Positions 28,401 through 40,400 of a stretch of DNA of 64,000 nucleotides are shown here, piece by piece (position 1 is the first letter of the stretch; each line of letters opens with the position of its first letter). Origin of the DNA: Ifrita kowaldi (lineage: Eukaryota > Chordata > Aves > Passeriformes > Cinclosomatidae); assembly GCA_013398055.1 (NCBI GenBank), contig VZRS01000329.1, positions 124,001 through 188,000 of the forward strand. Reading direction: 5' to 3'. The translations under genes and the position numbers were made by a program. Below the pieces are notes generated by a model, which searched no databases, was not told the DNA's origin, and saw only the letters and a list, made by a program, of their open reading frames with translations.

Positions 28401-31400
28401 AGCAATATTCTCCCTAGGATTTACCTCTGCTGTGGTTGGTTGGTTGGTTGGTTGGTTGATTGGTTGGTTTGTTGGTTGGTTTGTTGGTTGGTTGATTGGT
28501 TGGTTGGCTGGTTTACACCAAAAAAATTAAAGGTATATAGATTTGAGGGCATTGTCAGATCTAGTGCCTGGCAACCAGTGCCATTCTGGTGGATTTCTGA
28601 AAAGCCCAACAAACTGGGGTACACAGGGAACATATCGAAGTGGGGTTTTGGAAGTGGAGTTTTGGAAACTTGGACACAAAACCCCACAAGAAGTGGGGTT
28701 TTGGAATTCCTTTCTGTGTCTTCCTTAGTACTCTTTCTCCAACATTATGGACCCCTGTTTCACATTCATCCATCAGCCAGTGACACTGGATATTTCACAG
28801 AGGGTTCCTGTTCCTTGAATTGTCTGGGAGGAAAATTCTGCTCACTCTCTGCCCGCTGCATTTCTCACCCAGAAAATTCAAAATGCATTTGGAAAGTGTC
28901 TGTGAAAGGTTTTAACCGCCCTGCTAAACCCTTGAGTGCTGCTTTTAAAAACCATCCATTATGTGGAGGAGGCTTCTCACAATAGCCTGGGAACATAAGA
29001 CCTGAGCCTGCTTCAGCAGCTGGCTCTCCTTCCTGGCACAGCAGCAGGCTGTCACCGCGCTGCCGGCTGAGCGCAGCTCACAGCCACCTCATCCCTCTGT
29101 GGCTGGGGCACTCAGGACCCCACTGAAAAAAACCCAGGGTTTTACTAGGAAATGCTGATTAATCAAAACTGAGCTCTTTCATGGGAAAACATCTTGTCTG
29201 ACAAACTTCCAAGGAAACAGAGAGAAATTTGCGCTGGAAGTATCCTTCTTTTCTGTCTGATAACTGATAAGTGGTAGATGACCAAATTCCTAAGACTTGC
29301 TTCTTCAAGGTCTGGGTCTCCCTCTGCTAGGACTGCTGGCTAGCCAGCAAAACAGAGGGCTGTGCTCCTGGGATAAATCTTATTAATTTTATGACAGTAT
29401 TCATTTTAAAAATCAGACTTCAGTTTTGGGAAATTACAAAAGCTTTGACTTTTCAACATGAAATAAAAGATTTTTCAGCAGAAGAGGAATTCTAGTTTAT
29501 GCTTGTCTTTGCTCAGTAGGGAGCTAACCTTTTCATACTCCTTAATCTCTATCAAAGTCCTGTGATACTGTTGCCTCACTTCTCTTTTCCCTAGAGACTA
29601 ATGATTAAGTAGGTTAGTCAAAACTTGCTGTGTGTACTAGAGGCATACTTCTCACATTCTACTTAGCTTCTCAAAAAATGGTCTCCAGTTAAAATGTGGA
29701 CTCCACTAATTTATTAAGTTGACTATCAGTTTACTACATTATTCTTTCACCCGATTTTTATCCTCAGAATATGTAGTTAAAGGTCATACATATGATATCT
29801 GATACAAAATCAACTGATTCCCGTGATCACATACAACCATGTAACGAAAAATGAGAGCTAAATGAAGGTCTGGTCAAAGGTATGACTTTAAGTTATGCAG
29901 TATTCTGAAATTGTTCATTTTAAGAGAAGACAATTACACATAAGTATTTCAGTGGGAAAAATGTACCTTTTGTTAACACACATGTTATAATTTTATCTAC
30001 CTAAACAGCAAATTAATATTGAATTGAATTTTTATTCTAAACTGAGAAGAGAATAATAAGAATCAAATTAATCTAATCACACAACAGTATTTTTTTCACT
30101 TTCTCTATATGTTTAATTTTCAAATGTAATGCTGCAATTCATGCATCATGTACTGCAGTGTAACAGAAACAGGGGAAGAATAAAACCCAAAGAACCTAAT
30201 CAAAATGACAAAGCCTAGATTCCTTCTTTCTAGGGAAGGAAATTGTTCATATGTAGGTGAAACCATTATGGGACATCAATTTTGCTTGGTTTCTCTTCAC
30301 CTTGTAGTTGCCACGTATGCTAGGCATAAAAACAAGACTGATGGAGAGCTTTTGTAACATGCTTCTCTGCAGAGAAAATTTACTTGACACATTTTTTGCT
30401 GCACCTCTTCTTCCAAGGTGATATCTCTGGGAAAATATTCTTGTTTCTTATAGGACATCTTTCATAATACACTGGCTGTGGATAGAACACTGCTCTTAAA
30501 TATTTCTTTTGATGTTTGTGCAAACTCCTAAAGCATCATTCTTTGCTTTAGAAAGGACTCTGTGCCATACTTCTTCTTAGTACTAGTATCAATAGTGCTG
30601 TTAGCTCAGTTTTGTTGTCATGGTTCATTTTATGCTTGTAATGCACCGTGCTTTGCATTCACATTGAAAATAACACCTCAACAGCATTTAGTGTAGAACT
30701 AACTGTAACACTGGTGTTCTTAATACTGACTACTCAATTTCTCTATCCCACTGGAAAATACCTTTCTTTGACTTTTATTTAAAGGTAATTTTTCTACTGG
30801 GAGCATCAGGGCAATATACCATAATATTAAGGGAAAGCAGTCGTTTTTGATCTCTGACTTCCTTAATTTTTGTGCTTATCTATATGGGATGCATCATTCA
30901 GATAAACCTTTTTAATGACTACAGTTTTGTTTGAGAAATAGATTTTACCAAATCCCAAATATTAACATGGAACCTGTAGTGGTCTTTGAGCCTGAAAGAA
31001 AGCTTGGAAAGCAAGTGGTTAAAATATTTTGGGGAGGTGATACATGACCAAATGAAGCTTGGAAGCCACTGAAGAGATGTTTGTTGATATTTGTCAGATA
31101 CCACATGGAGTTTGTGATTTAATTGTTTGTTGGCTATTTCTGTGTCGGAGGAGTTCCCACCTCCCTCTGATGCCTGGCGTGCTGCACAACTTTTCAGATC
31201 CATTCTTTTCCTCCAGCACTCCCAGCTATAACTATGCACCAAACATGGATAAGCACTGGATTATGCAGTACACAGGGCCCATGCTGCCAATCCACATGGA
31301 GTTTACAAATGTCTTGCAGCGCAAAAGACTTCAGACCCTGATGTCAGTTGACGACTCTATGGAAAGAGTGAGTGCAAGAAACTGCTGTGAATACAATGTT

Positions 31401-34400
31401 ATTATTTGCTAACAAAATTAAATTCATTAATTCTTTCTTTACCTTCACCAATGGCATTCTGGGGAAAGTCATTGTGCTAGGAGGAATTACCCCACATTTT
31501 CCCAGTAGAACTGAATTCTGGTTCTCTGCAACATGATGCCAAGCTCCTGGCTTTCCTCTTTCAATTGCTATGTTAAAAAACTACTTTTTTAAAGGGAAAA
31601 GTCACTGGGCCTAATATAAAGCCTGGTATGAACAGAAGATGCATCACCTGCGTGTACACATGGATAGACACAGGTGCACACATGACAACTTCTATTCATT
31701 TCACACACTCCCTTCACAGTTTGTCCTTCAGCTGAAATCTGGGAACTGGCAAATCACAGCAACTCAGGTGTCAGTCTACGAGTGTTTGCAGAAGTTAGGC
31801 AATGCCGTGTACAGCTAATTATAGGTAACATGATACATGGACTATTAGGTGTACTCTGTATGACTTTTTGTTCCAAAATCAAGCACCATGACCAAAGATC
31901 TTCCCCCAGAGAGATTTCTTTAAACTTTAATAAAAATTTACAGCTTTTTCCCAAGCCCACAACTGTAAGGAATGAGAAAATTGTAGACCAGCACAGTAAA
32001 TCAAATATGAGTACCTTTTCCCCTAAAGCTGTAGCAGACTTTTTTCACAACCTGTGTTTGAGTACACAATGAATTTTGGACATACTAATGCAACTATCCC
32101 ATCATTACCATATTTTTTCTATTCTAATTTTCTGGAGCTGTTTAATTGTCCCCTCTGTCAAGTGTGAAACTGAACCTGTATGTTGATTTTTTAGCAGCAC
32201 AGTAAAAGCAAGATGTAAAAATGCCAATCCCCAGAATCTATGTCAACAACCTCATTGATGCTGTGTTTGGTCCTGTATATTTAAGGGTTGTAAATAATGG
32301 TTATACATGATTATGCACAAAACATGTTTTGCTACACTTAACTCGGAGTTCTTTCCGTGCTGATTTGCAGTTACACCAAATGCTTGCAGAGATGGGAGAA
32401 CTGGAGAATACCTACATTATTTACACTGCTGACCATGGATACCATATTGGGCAGTTCGGACTGGTCAAGGGGAAGTCAATGCCGTATGACTTTGATATTC
32501 GAGTTCCTTTCTTTATTCGTGGTCCAAGTGTGGAGCCGGGATCAGTGTACGTTCCCTTAAGTCTCTAGCACAGCTGTTGAGCCTAATGTAAAATGTTTCT
32601 GAGAGCATGTAATTATCACTCTGTCTAGTTTCATTTCATAAAGGATGCCCTATTATTGCAGAGCAATGAGTCTCATGAAGAGGCAGTTCTTCCACTTTGC
32701 ATATTATGAATAAGTTATAACGCAGATGAGAAAATTGTGTACTGCATAGTTCTGTAGGGTTAGACTTGGGTTTTGCTTTTAAAAACAATGTGCTCATCTT
32801 TACTGCTCACTCTGAGGTTTAGCAGAATGGGTGGCATCATGCCCTCGTTGTCAACGAGGTAAGAGCAGTGTTGCTGCTGCACCTCCTTGTTTTATTGTGC
32901 TTAACTTTTTCTTTGCGATGTCAGTCTGCAGTACTGGCCTATCGTTCTGAGTTGTAGACTTCAAAGGGAGTTTTCTAAACTTAGCACTTCTGTAAAGCTT
33001 TACATCTTCAAAGCCCTGATAAGCATTAATTATCATTCTATTTCCAAGAGAATGTGAAGACTTAGGCATTGAACACATCACAACTATGACCTTTCCTGTT
33101 GATTTGCAGAGTGCCTCAGATAGTTCTGAATATTGATCTTGCTCCAACAATTCTGGATATAGCAGGCCTTGACACACCCCCAGATATGGACGGCAAATCT
33201 GTCCTAAAGCTTCTGGACTTGGAGAGACCAGGAAACAGGTGGGTCCCAAGATCCTTTTTTAGTCAGTCCAGAAGAAAACACCTTAGTAAATCAACAACTG
33301 AGTGGAAAAACAGATTCTGTGAAAATGACCTGTGTCATGGCAACGACCACAGCTTTCCCATTTGAAGAGTCTCTTAAGTAGTAGATCTATAAAATTGCAC
33401 ATATATATAAGTGGAGAGTTGTTTTTTTCAGAAATAATTTTTTGACACTTACAGTGGTATACTTCAGTGCCAGCAGTAAATATTATTCTTTTACTTTCAG
33501 GTTTCGAACAAACAAGAAGACGAAAATTTGGCGTGACACATTTCTAGTCGAAAGAGGGTAATTATTAGTGGTGAGAGAGTTTTGGGAGAGCCTGCCTGCT
33601 GGGAACACTCCCTTGTACACGCTTTCCTTTCCGCTTTCTCCTCTTCTTTTTTATGGCCAGAGAAGCAGTAAATTTTGCAAGCAAACTGACAGGCATGACT
33701 TTTTTTCTAGTTTCCCACCACTGCCTTAGCAAGCTACTGTGCTCCCAAATCTCTTTCTCTGAAGAAATTAGAAAGCATGCTTTTCTGGTGATTCTCCTAG
33801 CCTCTTTCTCTAATATTGTGCTTGTGCCCAGTTTTGTCATCATCCAAATAATTTTCTCACTAAATCTCTGTTTCAAATCCAGCTGTGCAGAATCCTCCTA
33901 TCAAATGATTTTGTATTTCCCATCACATATTAGAAACATTCTTCATTTTTGTTCCAGCTAAGACTTATGTGTAATTGAGATTCATGACTATAACTGCTCC
34001 TCTCTTCACTGGTAACTCCTCACACCCTCTCACCTTGCCAGTTGTTGCTGTGAACATTTTCTCTGGGCAAAAATTTTACAGCAATTTCCTTTTGGCACTT
34101 TATGACTTTACAGATTATGAAAACCTTGTCTGATATATTACAAAACAGTGCATACAAGACACATTGTAATATGTAAGATACAGCCAAGCTTGTGCTGAGT
34201 ATGAAAGTCGTGTTGTGTCTTCAGCTGGGTTTTTCAGCCAAGAAAGTACTGCTTCAAAGAGTTTTGCTCTGTGAAAGAACCTACATTTATGTAAGAGCAC
34301 TGCTGAACTGTACCTGTTAGACATATTTTAGCAGCACTTATTTATCTTCTGGCAATTTTCAGCCAATCACCTGAGCCTTTTTTTCAGTATGTGACCTACA

Positions 34401-37400
34401 TCAAAAGTCAGTAACAGAAATGTGGGGATTTTTTTCCTTGAGAAGACATTAAACCTTCAAGTAGCTTCATTGTTCAAGTTACATTCATCCTTAGAGCTTA
34501 GAACAATGTATCTAAAACATTCAATTTTATTTTTTTAATAAGCAAATTTCTGCGTAAGAAGGAGGAATCCAACAAAAACACTCAGCAGTCTAATCAACTA
34601 CCAAAGTATGAGAGAGTAAAAGAATTATGCCAACAAGCAAGATACCAGACAGCCTGTGAACAACCAGGACAGGTAAGCCACAAGTAACTGCAGTTTTCTA
34701 GGTGTCACAGGGAAATACATTTTTACACTATGGGTCAAAAGAATTTGAAGAATATGGCATTTGGAAGGTAATTAAAAGATCACTGTTGTTAATATCTTCA
34801 CAGCAAAAAGAACTAGAAAAATTTCTCTAAGCAGTGGTCCAATTTAAGGTGCAGAAGACTCAGTCCTTTGTTTGCTGTCTTTGTACAGAGCTTGTGGTAA
34901 AACTCCTGTGCTCAAACATAACATGAAATGGCTATGTTTTCTTTGATCGTGTGTATTGATAAATATGCAAGGTAGTTCAGTCATAATTGTTAATAAGAGA
35001 GAGAATCTTTTTGAGCAGTGAAAGCTTGTACTCACTGGGCTAGTCCAGGATTACCAAAGCGAACTGGTTAGTCCTAAGGTTATACATGATTTCATTTGCT
35101 GGGATGAACAACGGAACAGCACACTTAGTAATCATCATCCTTTATTATTTATTGAAACACCTTAAATAGAAGGCTCCCCTTGCCCAGAAACACTCCCTGT
35201 TTCAGGTCACTGTAAGGATTCAGGCAGTGATAACCATACCCAAGCATTACTTTTTCTTCTTGCAGCCTTAATGATTTCAGTATAATGCCTGACTGATACA
35301 AATTGTCTGCTTGTAAAACCAAAAATTACTGCACCCCTGGCTATTATGCTTACACCTGCATCTCTGCAGTGCATGCACAGGGAGAGAAGTAAATTAAGAA
35401 AAGTGATTCTGACTCCATATTCTCTTCAATCCATCCTGAATTAATGTTATACCTATGGTAACATACATATGAAGATGGATTTCCTGGGGAGATGTGTAAG
35501 CGAGCTGTATGCCTTCTCATTGACACCACCTCCAGCCACGCTGGGACACATGCTGGGGGCCCCAGGCAGTGGCTTGTGCCTGCCTTGCCGTCCTTGTGCT
35601 CCGTCCCCATCCCCACACACCTCCCCGGAGAAGTGTGAGGTGATTTCTCCCAGGCAGGCACTTGCGCTTTCCCCTCAGATGTTTGCTCGGAGCGCTGCAG
35701 CCAGCCGTGGGCCTGGCGCTGAGATCTCGGTGGCTGGCTTGAACGAGGGCACAAAGCCTTCTCTGTGCTCTGCTCCCCTCCGCTGCCACCCATGGTGCCT
35801 CGCCCAGAGCAGGTCAGTGCTCTGCACTGCCAGCCCGAGGGCGCTGGGGAGAGCTCGCCTAGAGAAATGCTCCGCCCCTACCCTTCCCCTTCTCATCCTG
35901 CGGAGTGTAGTGTTACAGTAAATCTTGATCAAGCACAGATTGGGCTGGATTAATGTTTTGGCTGTCACATCCTTGGTCAGGTCTTCTGTCACAGCTCTCA
36001 CCTCACACATGATCCTTAAATGCAGCCACTTTTGAAGAGATATACACAATATCGCAGTCTCACCCAAGGGCAAAGTTTCCAGGAGTTCAAACACTGCCAT
36101 TGTAAACAGAGATTAAATTTGAAAATCTGAATGCTTTATAAAAACTAAAGGAGATCATTGAAGTCATTTAGACTGTTAGATGCTAAGATGTTTCATTTTA
36201 AAGTAACAAAATATTTTCTTTGCCATTATTCCTTATATTTATTACCTCTTATGCCAAAATCCGGGTTTGGAGTAGCTACTTTCCCACATATGAACAGAAA
36301 AGGTTAAGTGTCCTGACCACAAACCACACCCGAAGCAGTAGGAAATACTGCTCACAGGCCTGTTCTCAGCCCAGGGCAGTAGACCATCCCGTACTGGTGA
36401 ATCCAGTTTGATAAAAGGGTGAAGGAAGAAGGGCTTCAGTCAGCAAGGAGGCTACAAGAGCAATAGTGTTTGATAGTGGGTCTCCGATCCACAAACTCTC
36501 TTTGAGATCTTTTCAATGCAGAAGGTACATTGGCTGCACAAAGCCCAGCAGCCATCCCTCACAGCTGGACGAAGGACAGGGCTGAACTGACCTCTTTAAG
36601 ACCGATTTTCAGACACAGACATTGGTGTGTACACGTTATTTTCTTAAACAAATAGATCAAAGTTGTCCCTGGTAATTCTAACATCCTGAAGGCTTCCTGC
36701 AGGGATGCTGAATTAAATGTGCCTGTGGAAAGCTTCTGTTAGGCAGGGCATCATGAGGGGTGGAGCATCCTCTCTCTGGGCTTGTTCAGCCCATGGGGCA
36801 CAGGCCCACTCCTCCCACTCTGTTCACCCTCATGCCAGCCCTAGGAAGCAAGGCCAGCTTCTCTCTCAAGGGCAGACTACGTGTGGTGCTCACAGGAAAG
36901 CCAGCATAGAATAGGTGAGGTGTGAATTTGAAGACCAACACTGGAATAATACAAACTTCAGTGAGGCACTGCAATGTGAAATAAGAGTCTGCAGGATTTT
37001 TTCCATGTAGAGAAGTTCTTAAAAAAAAAGTTAGTAGATCAAACAAATATACTTTAGTCCAAATATGTTCCAATGTGCACTTCTGAGCCATCATAGTTTA
37101 ATATGAGGTTCCTGCAGCAAATTTGCTCGTCATTCTGCACCTCTTAGAGAAGAGAAAATATTGGTGTATGTGACTTAGCTTTGTTTTATCTTTTGAGATT
37201 AGTGTATTTGATTTCAATTACATAGGTGTATATATAGAAATAAAATCTTCCTTTAAATTAGGATGGTTTATAGTACTTCCTATGTTTACTCTAATCAGTT
37301 GCAGTTAACATCAGCTGAATTAAAATTGCTTTCACAGAATGAGTGATAGCTGACAGATTTTTAAATAGTGAAATTACTGGTCTGTGGGAAGCTGCTGCTA

Positions 37401-40400
37401 AATGTCTGAAACTAAGTATTTGGGAAATTAATACACTATTAAAAGCTTGTTCTTAATTTAAATTTATTCTAGTCAATATGTAGTTTGTTTGAAAAGGAGA
37501 ACACAAGGAAGCTGAAAAAGAAAAAAATATTTTTTCCTGAGACCCGCTAGTTCCAAAATCTCCAAGGATGTTGTACTCAGGATAATAATTGTTTCACCTT
37601 ATTTTCTCTTAAAAAACAAGGGAAAATAAAGGAACCTAGCATCGTTAAGATAATTTTTTTAATTAAAAGTTTCTAAATTCCTATTTTTTTCTATGTGCAA
37701 TATGTATCTGAAAAGAGATAAACCTAAAAAAGGAGGGGGGAAGAAGACTAAACATCTGTAAAATGTAAATATAAAATACTTTCACTGTTATTTTTTAATG
37801 CATTTAAATTTTCTAGCACCATTGACAGATTGCATCACTTTCATTGAAGATCTCATTGTAGATCAGTGTCCCCCTGCTGTTTTTTCACAATCCCCCTTAT
37901 GGGAGGACAGTTTCCAAGAGTTCACCCACCTCCCTGAGAACATCTCAGAAATGAGGTGTGCATCGGATGTGTTCCCTCCTGAGTTACATTCCGGCAGTCA
38001 CTGACATGGGTCAGCTGTGAGCCCATGCCAAGGAGGGGAGCACTCCTGCTGAGCTGCATTACCAAGAGCACTGCTAACAGGTCATGGGAAGTGAGTGCTC
38101 ACCTCTCCCTGGTGCCTGTGGGCTGCAGCTGGAATGCTGTGTCCTGGCTGGGATCTCCACGAGCAGCGGAACTTTGGTACGCTGGAGCAAGGCCAGTGGA
38201 GGACCCCAGAGACGGGGTGGAAGTACTGAGGAGGGGCAGGGGTTTGTTTAGCCAGGGGAACAAAAGGCAAATGAGGAAGTTAATTGTTTCCTTTGATTAA
38301 CTAATGGCTAATTAGAGAGAAGACAGACCCAGGTATGCCTTGGAGGTGTGCAGCTAAAGGGCTACAGGTAAGAGACAAGGTGCAGCAAGGGAAATTCTAA
38401 ATAGATCCATGGAAAAAATGTTACCATGAACGTGATTAAGAACTGGAGCCCAAAGGGGCTATGGAACGTCCATCCTGGGATACTTCCAAAACCTAATAAT
38501 GTTGCTACTTTGAGGAGGAGGAGGATGAACTAAATGACCTCCAGATGTTCCTTCCAGTACATGCTCTTGATTTTTTGCTTGCTTAGTACCTGGACTTGAG
38601 GATTTTATGTTTTCTTCTTCCTCCTCAACTTCATAACTTGGGAAGTGCTGTTAATTTTATGAACTTGTAAGTGAGTTATGGGTCACCTGCCTATGTCATA
38701 TTTGGATATAGACCAGATTTCAGCTCCCGCCCTGCCCCAACTGTTGATCTGTGCTCACCCAAAGCGAAGGCAGTCCCATCACACCAGGCCAGGTTCACTC
38801 CCCCGGCAAGGGGAGCAGGAGTGGTGGGCTCCCTGATCAGTTTTGGGGCTTGGAGCAGGGTGGAAGTTTCCTTTGTGGTCCCTCCACATCTCCACATGAG
38901 AGAATGATCAAGAAATTACGATGAGAACAGGAGGTTTTTTTCATAGTTTATATGCCAAATTTGTCACCAGTTTACATGGTGTAGGTTACTGAGGTCACCT
39001 GATTGAGCCCTGTTGGTTTAGCAGTGGATACTGATGAGTTTTGACACTTAAATGGTTTGCAGGGTACTTTTATATTTCATTGACATATATTTACCCTCTC
39101 AGCAATAAGCTACACAGTACAGAAATATTGATTCATCTGCAGCATTGGTACCCCTGCTTTTTTTTTTAAATGAGAAGCAGTTGGTGTCAGCTTGTAACAA
39201 AGCTTTGTTAATTTTCCAATAGAGCAGAAATAGTAACACATGAACAAATGTTTCTCTGGATTAATACAACCTTATCATGACACAAATCTCTTCTCAGCTT
39301 TCCACTGGAATAACCTGAGACGAGAATATATGTTAGTTCAGGAGGTTTAGAGGCAAGCTGCTCTTAAATCCTCCAGCAGGTTATTTTTCTTGAACTCATT
39401 CCATCTTCTCACTCATGAAATTCTTCTGGATACTTAGCAAATATCAAATAAAACCATGTTAACTGTGTTTTCATTTATACTTTTTCTTTCTCTCTTCCCT
39501 TACCTAAACGTGTAATTAAGGAGTTGAGTTAACTCATAAGTATTTATTCTTTTTCTCTCCAGTCTGAGTCATAGGAATTTTCCTAAGGCATAATTTTGAC
39601 TTCAGGGACCTAACACTCTTTCCTAGATTAGTTACCTTATAGGCTGGATGTCTCCAGTGTACTGCTCAATCCATTATTTATAATCAGTATCAAATCCATA
39701 GCCAAACACGCATTTTTGTCCTCTTAGAAAAATTACGCAAACCACAATTTTTTTAATTTTCCCAATAGGGTAACAAAAAGAACCACCCTCCCAAAATGAG
39801 GACTGTGAAGCACTGTTTTAAATTTCAGCTTTTAGATTGGATGACTCAGCAATGAAACCCAGACATGGGTCTGTTTATTTTAGGGGCATACATCTCCTAT
39901 CATCTGCTCGGCACTACCTGCCGGTTTGTGAACAGCAAAGGTCTGAATCTTGTAAAGATCCATGGTCTTCTGCCAGCTCCAATGAGCACTGACAGTGGGC
40001 AGAACAGAAAAATGCATCGTGCTGCCTTGTTGGTATGACACGCACGCACATGAACTCACCCTGTGCTAGGCAGGTGTAGCGTTTTAGCCGCACCTTCCAT
40101 GTGCTCTCTTTTCATGCATCTCAGCTTTAGAGAAGCATAATATTGTACTTCCTCCTGAGGAACTGTATCCCAAAACTACCCTGAGGAAATAAGGTTTATT
40201 TGGAGAAAATAATACAAAATATAAAATAATACAGCCTGAAGACTGTACAGCGAGATTTTAGTTAGATTAGGTCTCAGAGTACTTTACAGTGATCTAAGGC
40301 TTTACGGGTAGTCACTGGAGACATGTTGCTGAATCCAAACATCAGCTCTGTGGTAAATGTGCAAGATTCTTCTGGCTCTGCTCCAAAAAGCATGTTATGT

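Larger units (their letters stand above)
27990..28985 (+). other. Unexplained 331-codon open frame in intron 4
   Basis: The frame is stop-free from 27990 to TAG 28983-28985. It has no ATG at its start, the first ATG being at 28074. The predicted product has no domain I recognise, contains many scattered Cys, and includes a Gly-Trp-Leu-Val-type repeat translated from (GGTT)n. It could be a decayed coding remnant, a terminal exon of unknown use, or chance helped by the repeat. I do not call it a gene. Confidence 0.3.
21623..31216. other. SULF1 intron 4 (9.6 kb)
   Basis: Holds a possible old CR1 remnant (about 23125-23360), a long unexplained open frame (27990-28985), a (GGTT)n array (28433-28512) and a GTTTTGG-based repeat cluster (28637-28703). 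A small GC-rich patch lies near 29030-29080. The remaining sequence shows nothing recognisable. Confidence 0.75.

Noticed and set aside
28433..28512. Hydrophobic Trp-Leu-Val repeat resembling a membrane segment
   Set aside because: It is the translation of a (GGTT)n microsatellite.
35350..36100. Several overlapping 140-150-codon frames on both strands
   Set aside because: They occur together in a GC-rich patch, where stops are rare in all frames; no domain or splice pattern supports any of them.
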